A stretch of DNA of 64,000 nt from Ensifer sp. Root278 (GCF_001429285.1 NZ_LMJJ01000042.1:1-64000), one strand, 5' to 3'; counted from the first letter of the stretch, positions 37,601 through 49,136 are shown. The notes: generated by a model not told the origin, from the sequence alone. A program made the numbers and translations.

Positions 37601-40277
37601 GCAGCATGCGCTGGATTCCATGTGCGAGAACCTGAGGCTTCGCGGCCTTTCGGACGGCCCGCGCCAGCATATCTTCTCGGTGCGCCGCGACCTGATGGAA
37701 CCGGAGACCTGGTCGACACTGTTGTCGGCCTCGCGCGCCGTGTTCCATGCCCGCAACGGCACGATCTCCGACCAGATCGCCCGCGCCAACTCGCTCTATT
37801 CGCCGGCGCCGGCGAAGGGTGCGGAGAAGAGCGGCGAGTTCGTGGGACCGCTTTTGGCGGCGCCGCAGGAGAAGGCAGACGTTGCCCCGGCCGAGATCAA
37901 GGGCGATCGTCTTTCCTTCTGGAACGGCTTCGGTGGTTTTGCCGAAGGTGGTCGCGAATATGTCGTGCGTCTTCGTGGCGGCGAAGCGACGCCGCAGCCC
38001 TGGATCAACGTCATCTCCAACGAGCAGTTCGGCTTCCACGTTTCGGCGGAAGGCGCGGCCTTCTCCTGGAGCCGCAATTCGCGCGACTACCAGTTGACGC
38101 CGTGGACGAACGACACGGTCATCAACCGTCCGGGCGAGGCGATCTTCATCCGCGACATGGAGAGTGGTTCGGTATCGACGCCCTATGCGTCGCTCTCGCG
38201 TCGCCGCTCCGTCGTCTTCGAAACGGCGCATGGGCTCGGCTATTCAAGCTTCCGCAGCACCCAGGACGACCTCGAGATTGAGGCGACCCATACGGTGCAC
38301 CGCAGCCTGCCGGCAAAGCTCATCCGCGTCTCGATCCGCAACCGCGCGACGACGGCACGGCGGTTGAGGCTCTACGGCTATAACGAGTGGGTGCTCGGCA
38401 ACAACCGCGCCCGCTCGGCGCCATTCATCCTCTCGAAGTGGGATGAGGAGACAGCGGCGCTGGTCGCGACCAACCCCTACAGCATCGACTATGCCGGTCG
38501 TTCGGCGTTCTTCACCGCCGATGGCGGCCAGGCTGCCGGCTACACCGCGAGCCGGCGGGAGTTCCTGGGCTCGCTCGGCGGCATCCTCGTGCCGCAGGCG
38601 GTGCTTTCGGGTGCCGATCTCTCGGGTTCGGTCGACGTAGACGGCGACCCTTGCGCGGTCATTGCGTCCGATCTGACCATCGAACCCGGTGCCGAGCAGC
38701 AGGTCACCTTCATTCTCGGCGATGCCGACAATGAGGATCAGCTTCGTGCCGTACTCGGTGAGTTGCGTGAGACTGCATTCGACACGGTGCTCGGGGCGGC
38801 CAAGACGTTCTGGCGCGATTTCACCGATATCGTGAAGGTGGAAACGCCGGATCCGGCCTTCGACGCCATGATCAACAACTGGCTGCCCTACCAGAGCCTC
38901 GGTTGCCGCATCATGGCGCGCTCCGCCTTCTACCAGGCGAGCGGTGCCTTCGGCTTCCGCGACCAACTGCAGGACACGCTGGCTTTCCTGATCCACAGGC
39001 CGGAGCTTGCCCGGGCGCAGATCCTGAATGCTGCGGCTCGTCAGTTCGTCGAGGGCGACGTGCAGCACTGGTGGCTGCCGGGAACCGGCGCCGGCGTGCG
39101 CACGATGATATCCGACGACGTCGTCTGGCTCGCCCATGCCGTTACGCATTACTGCTCGGTGACCGGTACCTCCGACATCCTGAGAGAACAGATCGCCTTC
39201 ATCAGCGGTCCGGCTCTCGAAGAGGGCCAGCACGACGCCTTCTACAAGCCTGAGATTTCCGAGGAGGTCGGCGACGTCTACGAGCATTGCGCCCGTGCGC
39301 TCGACCTCGCGATCAAGCGGACCGGCGAGAACGGCCTGCCGTTGATCCTCGGCGGTGACTGGAACGATGGCATGAACCGTGTCGGTGCTGCCGGAAAGGG
39401 CACCAGCACCTGGCTTGGATGGTTCCTCGCAGGCACGCTCCGCGGCTTCCTGCCTTACGCTCGCGAGCGTAAGGACCAGGCACGCGTCACCCGTTGGGAG
39501 GCGCATCTCGAAGCCCTGAAGAAGGCGCTCGACACCGCCGGCTGGGACGGCGACTACTATCGTCGCGGCTATTACGACGACGGCACGCCGCTCGGCACCA
39601 GCGAGGCGCTCGAGTGCCGGATCGATTCGATCGGCCAGTCCTGGAGCGTCCTCTCAGGCGAAGGCGACGAGCAGCGTTCGCTCAAGGCGATGGATGCGGT
39701 CATGGCCGAACTGGTCGATCCGGACCAGCACATCGTGCGGCTGTTCACGCCGCCGCTCGAGCGGACGTCGCAGGATCCAGGCTACATCAAGGCCTATCCG
39801 CCCGGCGTGCGCGAAAATGGCGGGCAATATACCCATGCGGCCACCTGGGTGGCGCTGGCCTTCGCCGAACAGGGCAGGGCGGAAGAAGCCTGGCGCGTCT
39901 TCCAGATGCTGAACCCGGTCTCGCATGCGCAGAGCCGCGAGGCGGCGGAACACTACCGCGTCGAGCCCTATGTCGTCGCCGCCGATATCTATGGCGAAGG
40001 CGATCTGGCGGGACGCGGCGGCTGGACCTGGTACACCGGTTCGGCTGGCTGGCTCTACCGCGTCGGCGTCGAAGGTATTCTCGGGATCCGCAGACAGGGC
40101 GACAAGCTGGTCATTCGGCCGGTGCTGCCGGCGGCCTGGGACGGCTACTCCGCAGAAGTGACGCTCAACGGCGCGCGGCACAAGATTTCGGTGCAGCGCG
40201 ACCAGAAAAGTGGCGAGCCGATTGTCAGCATAAACAATAGTGTCACAAAAAACGCGCATGAAGGCATTTTGCTGTAA
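31650..40277 (+). CDS. ndvB: cyclic beta-1,2-glucan synthase NdvB
   Basis: 2875-residue inner-membrane protein making the periplasmic cyclic beta-1,2-glucans needed for hypo-osmotic adaptation and legume infection. In order: two hydrophobic stretches (about 446-510), the GT84 glycosyltransferase domain (about 525-830) with TLDSDTR near 661 and the QHRWARGDW motif near 810, further membrane segments (about 848-890 and 975-1020), a glucoamylase-like domain including GQNAVIAPYASILACM near 1455, and the C-terminal GH94-type ring-size domain with GGDWNDGMN near 2568 carrying the catalytic-type Asp. ATG 31650 has GGGAGG 4 bases upstream, better than ATG 31638. It is slightly longer than the S. meliloti protein (about 2830). 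A terminator follows. Confidence 0.97.
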   Translation: MTVSSNAPAQPDFSGPQPTRQPNEDRADQPRLDSEPVPMQLQTTPPTSPREPEAKQIDYNDSIRATFFSMEDLRQCGEDLAVKGASSLPGFFPFEFRPRHRENESEILRVYRATAADVEAGATITPAAEWLLDNHHVVEEAIQEVRRDFPRRFYRQLPTLSVSGTVIPRTMALAWLYVAHTHSTVTRESITAMVEGFQKHDTFKIGELWALPSILRFVLIENLRRIAIRVERSRGMRRKANDIADQIIRLNDPEKYRALLAESEALAADNTFVAQLLYRTRDGSQTSGAVIGWIEEQLERRGSDVENALVAEQNRLSSGNATMSNIIRSLREIDDTDWAVWFESVSKIDAALREGSDYAALDFGSRNKYRDTIEKLARRSGHSEYEVTQIAIEMVREAETAAETEVPLQEPNVGSFLVGKQRKVLEKKIGYRPSLLQTIIRISRKLDWFAIAGPNILLTILAMIAVYSFVSPMDIPNGAKLIMLLLFALPASEGAMGLFNTLVTLFVRPSRLVGYEFLDGIPEHARTLVVVPCLIAKRDHVDELVRNLEVHYLANPRGEIYFALLSDWADSKVEESSTDSDVLDYAKREIAQLSARYAYDGKTRFHLLHRRRLFNEQEGVWMGWERKRGKLHELNMLLRGDRDTSFLQGANTVPDNVQYVMTLDSDTRLMRDAVTKLVGKIYHPINRPVVDPKTQDVIAGYSLLQPRVTPSLTTGSEASAFQRIFSANRGIDPYVFTVSDVYQDIAGEGSFTGKGLYHVDAFEAALKGRIQENAVLSHDLLEGSYVRCALVTDVELVEDFPTRYEVEMSRQHRWARGDWQLLPYIFNFSNGLSMLGRWKMYDNLRRSLIPLAWLVASVMGWYYMEPTEALIWQIVLIFSLFVAPTLSLINGLLPRRNDIVARAHLHAVLTEVRAANAQVALRIVFIAHNAAMMGDAIARSLYRTFVSRKLMLEWRTAAQVQSAGHGTIGDYYRAMWIAPALSALSLALAAISDTGLPFIGIPFALLWALSPAVAWFVSQSAETEDQLVVSDEAIDEMRLIARRTWRYFETFVTAEQHFLPPDNFQETPQPVLAERTSPTNIGVYLLSVMSARDFGWIGFEETINRLEQTIATIDRLPKYRGHLFNWYRTNTLDTMEPRYISSVDSGNLAGHLIAVSSMCRDWAEAPSAHVQGSLDGIGDVVAILQEVLRDLPDDRKTVRPLRRLIEERIVGFQNALAAVKREREFASIRVINLAVLARDMHKLTVNLDHEVRTPQSTEVTKWANALVSTCEAHISDGVFDLGAIESLRQRLLVLKDRARDIAFSMDFGFLFRPERRLLSIGFRVNANELDEACYDLLASEARLTSLFAIAKGDLPTEHWYKLGRPIVPIGARGALISWSGSMFEYLMPPLVMQERQGGILNQTNNLIVKEQINHGRRLGTPWGISEAAFNARDHELTYQYTNFGVPTLGLKRGLGQNAVIAPYASILACMYDPKSALANLGRLREVGALGVYGFHDAVDFTPTRVPEGQKCAVVRNYYAHHHGMSIAAVANVVFNGRLREWFHADPVIEAAELLLQEKAPRDIPIMNAKREPESVGKGQDDLLRPEVRIIENPLAQDRETVFLSNGHYSVMLTANGAGYARWNGQSVTRWKPDPVEDRTGTFIFLRDTTTGDWWSATSEPRRAAGEKVLTRFGDDKAEFVKTVGDLTSEVECIVATEHDAEGRRVILLNTGTQDRFIEVTSYAEPVLSIDEADSAHPAFSKMFVRTEISRRGDVIRVSRNKRSSSDPDMEVAHLVTDNAGSDRHTEAEADRRRFIGPGRTLAEAAAFDTDAVLSGTDGFTLDPIMSLRRVVRVPAGKKVSVVFWTIAAPSREEVDRAIDRYRHPETFNQELIHAWTRSQVQMRHVGVTSQEAASFQMLGRYLVYPDMHLRADTATVQAGLDSQSKLWPLAISGDYPIFCLRINDDGDLGIAREALRAQEYMRARGITADLVIINERASSYAQDMQHALDSMCENLRLRGLSDGPRQHIFSVRRDLMEPETWSTLLSASRAVFHARNGTISDQIARANSLYSPAPAKGAEKSGEFVGPLLAAPQEKADVAPAEIKGDRLSFWNGFGGFAEGGREYVVRLRGGEATPQPWINVISNEQFGFHVSAEGAAFSWSRNSRDYQLTPWTNDTVINRPGEAIFIRDMESGSVSTPYASLSRRRSVVFETAHGLGYSSFRSTQDDLEIEATHTVHRSLPAKLIRVSIRNRATTARRLRLYGYNEWVLGNNRARSAPFILSKWDEETAALVATNPYSIDYAGRSAFFTADGGQAAGYTASRREFLGSLGGILVPQAVLSGADLSGSVDVDGDPCAVIASDLTIEPGAEQQVTFILGDADNEDQLRAVLGELRETAFDTVLGAAKTFWRDFTDIVKVETPDPAFDAMINNWLPYQSLGCRIMARSAFYQASGAFGFRDQLQDTLAFLIHRPELARAQILNAAARQFVEGDVQHWWLPGTGAGVRTMISDDVVWLAHAVTHYCSVTGTSDILREQIAFISGPALEEGQHDAFYKPEISEEVGDVYEHCARALDLAIKRTGENGLPLILGGDWNDGMNRVGAAGKGTSTWLGWFLAGTLRGFLPYARERKDQARVTRWEAHLEALKKALDTAGWDGDYYRRGYYDDGTPLGTSEALECRIDSIGQSWSVLSGEGDEQRSLKAMDAVMAELVDPDQHIVRLFTPPLERTSQDPGYIKAYPPGVRENGGQYTHAATWVALAFAEQGRAEEAWRVFQMLNPVSHAQSREAAEHYRVEPYVVAADIYGEGDLAGRGGWTWYTGSAGWLYRVGVEGILGIRRQGDKLVIRPVLPAAWDGYSAEVTLNGARHKISVQRDQKSGEPIVSINNSVTKNAHEGILL

Positions 40278-40302
40278 CGGCCGGCATTGAAGACAGGATG
40301 AG

Positions 40303-40339
40303 ACCGGCTTTGTTCCCGCAAGGGCAAGGCCGGTTTTTC
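40303..40339 (+). terminator. rho-independent terminator after ndvB
   Basis: ACCGGC (40303-40308) pairs with GCCGGT (40329-40334), with an inner CCC/GGG pairing in the loop, followed by TTTTTCT. It lies 26 bp after the ndvB stop. Confidence 0.75.
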
Positions 40340-40387
40340 TTTGCGGAAATGCGGGCGGCATGACCCCGACGGCCGGGTGTCGTGTCT

Positions 40388-40494
40388 TGGAGCGCCAGGC
40401 GTTCAGACGAACGCACAAAGGGCGCTCTAACACTTTGAAGCCAGAGCATCTTATCCGCTTCCAGTGACTTCACTTGAAAGCGGGATGCTCTAGA
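40388..40494. repeat. rhizobial composite palindromic repeat (RIME-like), two hairpin modules
   Basis: Module A (40388-40429) has GAGCGCC/GGCGCTC arms around GCGTTC/GAACGC. Module B (40443-40494) has AGAGCATC/GATGCTCT arms around GTGACTTCAC. Both modules recur, in opposite order, at 60680-60775, and half of B recurs at 55805-55840. They fill most of the gap between ndvB and opgC; the remaining bases to 40651 show nothing. The resemblance to RIME elements is from memory. Confidence 0.75.
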
Positions 40495-40651
40495 TCATCG
40501 GAGCGGGATGGGGCGGAGAACTGCAACATGTTCCTCATCCCACCTAGTTCATGGTGCCGGGCATCTCGCGCGTTTGAATGACGGCGCGGGCTGTCGGTGC
40601 CCGTTTCAACAGGGATGGGGCAGGGGCGCCAAATCCTGGAAAACGGACCGC

Positions 40652-41806
40652 ATGCTGCAAAAGACTTTTCAGGGTGGTGTCAACCCGACGTCCGCCCGAA
40701 TGGTTCCCAACGAGCGTGACACACGCCTCGACGTGTTCAGGGCGCTGTGCCTGCTGACGATCTTCGTCAACCACGTTCCGGGACAGTACCTCGAATATCT
40801 GACGCACAAGAACTTCGGCTTTTCCGATTCCGCCGAAGCCTTCGTGCTGATCTCCGGCCTGTCGGTCGGGATCGCCTATGGCGGCAAGTTCGCCGCCGGA
40901 GAACGGCTGGCGATGACGCTGAAAATCTGGCGCCGGGCGCTGGCGCTTTATGTCGCCCACATCATGACCAGCATCGTGACGCTGGCGATTTTTGCGGCCG
41001 GGGCGATCTATTTCGGCCGGCAGGATCTGATCGGCGAGATTAACATTCGGCCGATGGTGGAACAGACGGAACAGGGCATCGTCGCCATGGTGCTTCTGGG
41101 GTATCAGCTCGGCTACAACAACATCCTGTCGATGTATGCGGCGCTGTTCCTGATGCTGCCGGGTATTCTCTGGCTGAACGGCGTCAGCAAGAAACTGCTG
41201 CTGTCGCTGTCGGCCGCCCTGTGGCTCGCCGCAGGCATCTTCAAGTTCGTGCCGTCGAATTTCCTCGACGAGGGCTATTGGTTCCTCAATCCCTGGTCCT
41301 GGCAGTTCCTGTTCGTCATCGGCATCGTCATGATGACCTTCGTTCGCAATGGTGGATCACTCCCCCGATGGCCCTGGCTGATCGTCCTGTCGGGCGCTTA
41401 TCTTGCGGTCTCCGCTGTCTGGGTGCTCTTCTCCTTCTGGAGCATCGACCTTTCCTTCGGTCTTCCAGCGGTCTTGACCGGCTTTGACAAGACCTTCCTG
41501 TCGGGCCCCCGGCTGCTCCATGTGCTGGCGCTTGCCTACATCGTCGCCGTGACGCCTCGCATCAGCAACCTCGCCAAACTCGACAGCGATCATCCGCTCG
41601 CGGTTGTCGGGCGACACTCGCTGCCGATCTTCATCTTCGGCACGATCCTGGCGATGTCCGGCCAGGTGCTGCTGTTCGTCACCGGGAGAAACCCGATCTT
41701 CGGCAGCCTCTTCGTGCTCGTCGGCATCGGGCTGCATTTCGCCTATGCCTATTATCTCGAATGGTTGCGCGGCATTGCTACTGCAAAGCCGCTGCGGGCG
41801 GCGTAA
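40652..41806 (+). CDS. opgC: OpgC family protein, probable cyclic-glucan succinyltransferase
   Basis: 384-residue polytopic membrane protein of the OpgC/acyltransferase-3 group, which succinylates periplasmic glucans. The N-terminal signature RDTRLDVFRALCLLTIFVNH then GFSDSAEAFVLISGLSVG is the OpgC pattern; about ten hydrophobic segments follow, and GRHSLPIFIFGTILAMSG lies near the end. ATG 40652 is used; ATG 40700, just before RDTRLDVF, is possible and neither has a strong ribosome binding site. Position between ndvB and ndvA supports a role in adding anionic groups to the cyclic beta-1,2-glucan; that link is inference from family and context. Confidence 0.88.
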   Translation: MLQKTFQGGVNPTSARMVPNERDTRLDVFRALCLLTIFVNHVPGQYLEYLTHKNFGFSDSAEAFVLISGLSVGIAYGGKFAAGERLAMTLKIWRRALALYVAHIMTSIVTLAIFAAGAIYFGRQDLIGEINIRPMVEQTEQGIVAMVLLGYQLGYNNILSMYAALFLMLPGILWLNGVSKKLLLSLSAALWLAAGIFKFVPSNFLDEGYWFLNPWSWQFLFVIGIVMMTFVRNGGSLPRWPWLIVLSGAYLAVSAVWVLFSFWSIDLSFGLPAVLTGFDKTFLSGPRLLHVLALAYIVAVTPRISNLAKLDSDHPLAVVGRHSLPIFIFGTILAMSGQVLLFVTGRNPIFGSLFVLVGIGLHFAYAYYLEWLRGIATAKPLRAA

Positions 41807-41819
41807 GAGAACGCCGCCC
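41796..41819. terminator. hairpin between opgC and the LysE gene
   Basis: GGGCGGCG (41796-41803) and CGCCGCCC (41812-41819) flank an 8-base loop containing the opgC stop codon. The genes are convergent. There is no T run, so function is uncertain. Confidence 0.4.
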
Positions 41820-41830
41820 CTGCTGGGCGA

Positions 41831-42463
41831 CTAATTTCTGGAACCAAGGGCAAGGCGGCAGGCGAGCCCCGTGAATACGCCGGCGAGAAGATACTGCGGC
41901 AGCTTCGGGAAACGCCTGATGCCAGCGAGCCGCGCGCGCAGATGGCTGCCGACCAGGATGACCGAGCCGTTCACGAGGAAGCCGACCCCGTTCAACACGG
42001 TCGCCAGCAGAAGCATCTGCGTGACCATCGACCCGCTCTTTGGGTCTACGAACTGTGGGAGCAGCGCCAGTACGAAGAGCGCCATCTTCGGATTGAGCAG
42101 GTTCGTCATCAGCCCCTCGCCGAAGATCCGCCAGTTCGAAAGTCGCTTGAGCGTCGAAACCGGTGACGCGCTCGATGCGTTCGAGCGGACTGTCTTGTAG
42201 GCGAGGTACAGCAGATAGGCGCAGCCCGCCCAGCGCACGATCTCATAGGCAACCGGCAAGGTGACGAAGAGCTGGGAAAGACCGAGTGCTGCGGCCAGCG
42301 CGTGGCAATAGGTGCCGACTGCGATCCCGGCATAGGTGAGGAACCCGGCTGCGCCCCCCTGGCTCACGCTCCGAGAAGCGATGAGCAGCATGTCAGGGCC
42401 GGGCGTGGCGGTGAGCACGAGGCTTGCTGTGGCGAAAACTGCGATTGTGGAGATGTCCGGCAT
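41831..42463 (-). CDS. LysE family translocator (second)
   Basis: 210-residue inner-membrane exporter of the LysE/RhtB superfamily. The N-terminal helix carries ATASLVLTATPGPDMLLIAS, with the family P-G-P, and LMTNLLNPKMALFVLALLPQF is the typical third segment. The start at the complement of 42461-42463 has AAGGA 6 bases upstream; extending the frame upstream adds 33 unlike residues. It sits between opgC (convergent) and ndvA (same strand, upstream, behind a strong terminator), so it is probably a separate unit unrelated to glucan metabolism. Exported substrate unknown. Confidence 0.87.
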   Translation of the reverse strand: MPDISTIAVFATASLVLTATPGPDMLLIASRSVSQGGAAGFLTYAGIAVGTYCHALAAALGLSQLFVTLPVAYEIVRWAGCAYLLYLAYKTVRSNASSASPVSTLKRLSNWRIFGEGLMTNLLNPKMALFVLALLPQFVDPKSGSMVTQMLLLATVLNGVGFLVNGSVILVGSHLRARLAGIRRFPKLPQYLLAGVFTGLACRLALGSRN

Positions 42464-42558
42464 GATGATTCCTTTGGAATTGGGGCCGGAATTCCCGTCT
42501 ACCAACAATCTCGAGAATGGCAAGGCTGGTCGACGCGACGTTGTCAGAAAGCCGAAAA

Positions 42559-42592
42559 GCAAAAAACCACCCGCGTTTGACCGCGGGTGGTT
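42559..42592 (-). terminator. rho-independent terminator after ndvA
   Basis: On the minus strand an 11-base perfect stem, AACCACCCGCG / CGCGGGTGGTT, with a 6-base loop, is followed by a T run (the A run at 42560-42566 on the plus strand). It lies about 30 bp after the ndvA stop and is one of the best terminators in the window. Confidence 0.88.
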
Positions 42593-42623
42593 CGGTTCGT
42601 TCGCTTGACTTCAAGCGCGTGTC

Positions 42624-44381
42624 TTATGCCGCCGTGTGGCTCATGCGGACGTCTTCGTCCGTCAGGATGCCGCTGGCGCGCAAGAGGGCTGCGAAGCGGC
42701 CATTGCTCTGGCTGAGCTCGTTGAAACCGCCCATTTCGACGACACGGCCCTGATCCATGAAGATCACCAGGTCGGCCTCGCGCACCGTCGACAGGCGGTG
42801 TGCGATGATGAAGGTCGTGCGGTTCTTGCGCAGGGCATCGATCGCATCCTTCACGCGGGCCTCGGTTTCGACGTCGAGCGCGCTGGTCGCCTCGTCGAGC
42901 ACCAGGATCGGCGCATTCTTGAGGATGGCGCGGGCGATGGCCACACGCTGGCGTTCGCCGCCCGACAGACGGTTGCCGCGTTCGCCGACCACCGTGTCGT
43001 AGCCGCCCGTCCGGCCCTCGATGAAGTCGCAGGCGGCGGCCGCTTCGGCGGCAGCCATGACTTCCTCGATCGTCGCATCGTCACGGCCGAGGCGGATGTT
43101 GTCCGAGATCGAACGGTTCATCAGGCCCGCATCCTGGAAGACGGTGGCGATCGAGCGGCGCAGCGACTTGCGCGTTACCTTCGAGATATCGTTGCCATCG
43201 ATCAGGATCTGGCCGTCACGCGGATCGTGAACACGCTGCAGCAGGTTGACGAGCGTCGTCTTGCCGGCACCCGTCGGGCCGACGATCGCGATCGTCTGGC
43301 CGGCCTTGGCCGTGAACGAGACGTTGTGCACGCCCTGGTTCGTGTTGGCAAAATCGAAGGAGACGTTGCGGAACTCGACTTCGCCGACAGCTGGCGGCAG
43401 TTCAGTCGCGCCTGCCGGCTCGTCACGTTCGCGCACGGCGTCCTCGAGCTGGAAGAAGTCTTCGAGCTTGGCGCGGGCTTCGAAAATCTGCGTCACGAAG
43501 GCCTTCATCTGGTCGAGACGGCCGATCAGCAGGTTGGCAAAACCGATGAAGGCGATGACTTCGCCGACGCCGAGCTCGCCGCGCTGCACCAGCACGGTGC
43601 CGATGACGAGGATCGCCATCATCGAAATGGTGGAGGCGACGCGGTTCAGCGCGCTCGCCAGTGCCCACCAGTCGAGCACCGGGAACTGGGCGGAGATCAG
43701 CCGCTCGGTGAACTTCTTCAGCTCGCGGGTTTCAGCCTCGATGCGGTTGTAGCTGTGCACGACCGAGACGTTGCTGATGGCGTCGGAAACGTGGGAGAAA
43801 ACCGTATGATAGTGGTTCTCGACCGAGGCCTGACCTTCCTTGGTGCGGCTCATCACCGCCTTGCTGATCATGACATAGGCCGCGCCGAGCACGAGAAGGA
43901 CGAGCGAGAGGCGCACGTCCATGGCAAAGGCGGTCGGAATGAGCAGCATCAGCGCGACGGCCGTAGCCAGGTGCTGGCGCATGAATTCGAGCCAGAGACC
44001 GAATAGGGTTTCGCAGGCGCGCAACAGCGTGTGCAGCGCGTTGGACGTGCCGCGCTGGCTATGCCAGGCGAGCGGCATGGAAACGATCCGTCCAAAGGCT
44101 TCCGTCAGGAGCGTGGCGCGGCGGCCATGCGCCAGCCGGTCCGCCTCGCGGGCAACGAGCACGAAGGCGACGGTGTTGAAGACGCCGAGGCCAGCCCACA
44201 TCAAAAGCATCGGCGTGACCTCGCCCTTCGACGAGATGGCGTCGATGATGCGCCCGAACAGGATCGGTTCGGCAATCGAGATGGCTGCCAGAACGACGTT
44301 GGCGAGGACGATCGCCGAGACACGAAACTTGTGAACCGCAAGATACTGGAGCGCTCTTGCATACACTTGGAACAATGACAC
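42624..44381 (-). CDS. ndvA: cyclic beta-1,2-glucan ABC exporter NdvA/ChvA
   Basis: 585-residue half-transporter: six membrane helices (about 20-300) fused to an ATPase domain (about 335-575). Walker A GPTGAGKTT, Q-loop TVFQDAGLMNRSI, signature LSGGERQRVAIARA, Walker B LVLDEATSALD and the H-loop IIAHRLSTVREAD are intact. Sequences such as HGRRATLLTEAFGRI and ACETLFGLWLEFMR match NdvA/ChvA as I remember them. It exports the NdvB product to the periplasm. The start is GTG (complement of 44379-44381) after GGTGAG, giving the canonical N-terminus MSLFQVYARALQYL; the frame stays open upstream to 44624 but with atypical residues. Confidence 0.95.
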   Translation of the reverse strand: MSLFQVYARALQYLAVHKFRVSAIVLANVVLAAISIAEPILFGRIIDAISSKGEVTPMLLMWAGLGVFNTVAFVLVAREADRLAHGRRATLLTEAFGRIVSMPLAWHSQRGTSNALHTLLRACETLFGLWLEFMRQHLATAVALMLLIPTAFAMDVRLSLVLLVLGAAYVMISKAVMSRTKEGQASVENHYHTVFSHVSDAISNVSVVHSYNRIEAETRELKKFTERLISAQFPVLDWWALASALNRVASTISMMAILVIGTVLVQRGELGVGEVIAFIGFANLLIGRLDQMKAFVTQIFEARAKLEDFFQLEDAVRERDEPAGATELPPAVGEVEFRNVSFDFANTNQGVHNVSFTAKAGQTIAIVGPTGAGKTTLVNLLQRVHDPRDGQILIDGNDISKVTRKSLRRSIATVFQDAGLMNRSISDNIRLGRDDATIEEVMAAAEAAAACDFIEGRTGGYDTVVGERGNRLSGGERQRVAIARAILKNAPILVLDEATSALDVETEARVKDAIDALRKNRTTFIIAHRLSTVREADLVIFMDQGRVVEMGGFNELSQSNGRFAALLRASGILTDEDVRMSHTAA

Positions 44382-44413
44382 TGTCTCACCCCTTCCGGGT
44401 ACCGGATTTGACG

Positions 44414-44434
44414 CGCCGCAGTCCTTCTGCGGCG
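44414..44434 (-). promoter_or_regulatory. hairpin in the ndvA leader
   Basis: CGCCGCAG (44414-44421) pairs with CTGCGGCG (44427-44434) around a 5-base loop, about 33 bp upstream of the ndvA GTG. It may be a 5'-UTR element or the end of an upstream transcript. The rest of the 383-bp gap between ndvA and the divergent luxR gene shows nothing I can name. Confidence 0.35.
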
Positions 44435-44764
44435 GATGCACCCGCGTCCTCGAGCTACGGTTGGCGGGCTTGGGCTCCGCCCCCATACACTCGGGGCCGC
44501 GCTGAGACGGTCTTTTGCGGCAAAGGGAAGCCGTAGCCGGACGCATGGACAGCCACTCGTTTTCCCGTTTCGCTCGCATGCGAGCTTGGCGAGAATATTC
44601 ATAGTCTGCTATCTGTCGTGCCAACTCCGATTTCTTGCATATTTCGCATAAGACCGGGCGTGGTATGAGGGATTATCGCGGGTGCAACATGAATGGTCGC
44701 TGAACGGTGCCTTTATGTCCGGATTCGGAAATGCGACCATATGCATCTACCTGGAAGGTGATCC

Positions 44765-45505
44765 ATGAACATTACGCTGCTCGTACAGTTTCTCGCGCTT
44801 CTGGAGGAGATGAAGACACGCGAGGAAATCGTCCCGGAATTCGAGCGCCTGCTCGATCGCTGCGGCTTCGACTTCTACGGTGTCGTTCGGCAGCCGAAAC
44901 CGCATGACAATCCGCTGCGGCTGCTGCTCGCCGGCCGCTGGCCGGAAGGCTGGCCGCAGATCTACATCCGCAAGAAGTTCGTGGTGATCGATCCGACCAT
45001 CCGCTATCTCGGCCATGCGCAGCGCGGCTTCCGCTGGCGTGACACGCTGTTTGCCTTCCGCTCCGATCCACATCGCAAGCGCATGGAAAGCATGATGATC
45101 GAGGCCAGAAACCACGGTCTCTACGATGGCTACATCTTTCCGGTGCACGGCCGGCGCGGCCTGCTCGGCAACCTGACGGTCGGCGGTCGCGTCGTCGACT
45201 TGAGCCCGGTCGAGATCAGCCTCTTCGACGCCATCGCCAAGCGGCTGTTCTGGAAGCTTCTGGAGCTGACCGATCCCGAGGTTTCGGCCGAACTCGGCTC
45301 GCGCGTCGAGGTGCAGATGACGCGGCGCGAAATGGAAGCGCTCAACTATCTCGCCGACGGCATGACTTCGAACGACATAGGCAAGGTGCTCGATATCTCG
45401 AGCCATACGGTCGACTGGTATATGAACGGCATCCAGGAGAAATTGAAGGGCAAGAACCGCCATCACGTCGTGGCGATCGCCTTCCGGCTCGGGCTGATCT
45501 CCTAG
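44765..45505 (+). CDS. LuxR family regulator with autoinducer-binding-type domain (solo)
   Basis: 246-residue regulator with an N-terminal autoinducer-binding-like domain (about 20-165) and a C-terminal LuxR helix-turn-helix (MTRREMEALNYLADGMTSND then SHTVDWYMNGIQEKL). In the sensor the conserved pocket pattern W-x4-Y-x8-D-P is visible in GWPQIYIRKKFVVIDP, plus the later Trp in GFRWRDTLF, so acyl-homoserine lactone or a related ligand could bind. No LuxI-type synthase is in the window. It lies between divergent ndvA and downstream pyc, 118 bp before the latter; its targets are unknown. Confidence 0.9.
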   Translation: MNITLLVQFLALLEEMKTREEIVPEFERLLDRCGFDFYGVVRQPKPHDNPLRLLLAGRWPEGWPQIYIRKKFVVIDPTIRYLGHAQRGFRWRDTLFAFRSDPHRKRMESMMIEARNHGLYDGYIFPVHGRRGLLGNLTVGGRVVDLSPVEISLFDAIAKRLFWKLLELTDPEVSAELGSRVEVQMTRREMEALNYLADGMTSNDIGKVLDISSHTVDWYMNGIQEKLKGKNRHHVVAIAFRLGLIS

Positions 45506-45623
45506 AGTCGAAGGCTTTCGGTTTCCTGTCGCATCTGAAATTGCGCTCTGCTCGGTGACTCGCTAATACTTTATTTCGCGGGTGCAGCATTTCCCGCAAT
45601 ATCAAGTCATTGAGGAGACCGAC

Positions 45624-49082
<3,459 letters not shown>

Positions 49083-49102
49083 GGGTAAGTTCAAACAAAC
49101 AG

Positions 49103-49136
49103 AAACGGCCGGATGCGAATCCGGCCGTTTTGTTTT
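49103..49136 (+). terminator. rho-independent terminator after pyc
   Basis: Perfect 11-base stem AAACGGCCGGA / TCCGGCCGTTT with a 6-base loop, then TGTTTT. It lies 20 bp after the pyc stop. The 158 bases from here to the next gene show nothing else. Confidence 0.88.

Noticed and set aside
44382-44624. In-frame upstream extension of ndvA by 81 codons
   Set aside because: The extra residues are Arg/Ser/Pro-rich and unlike NdvA/ChvA, while GTG at 44379-44381 has a ribosome binding site and gives the canonical N-terminus.
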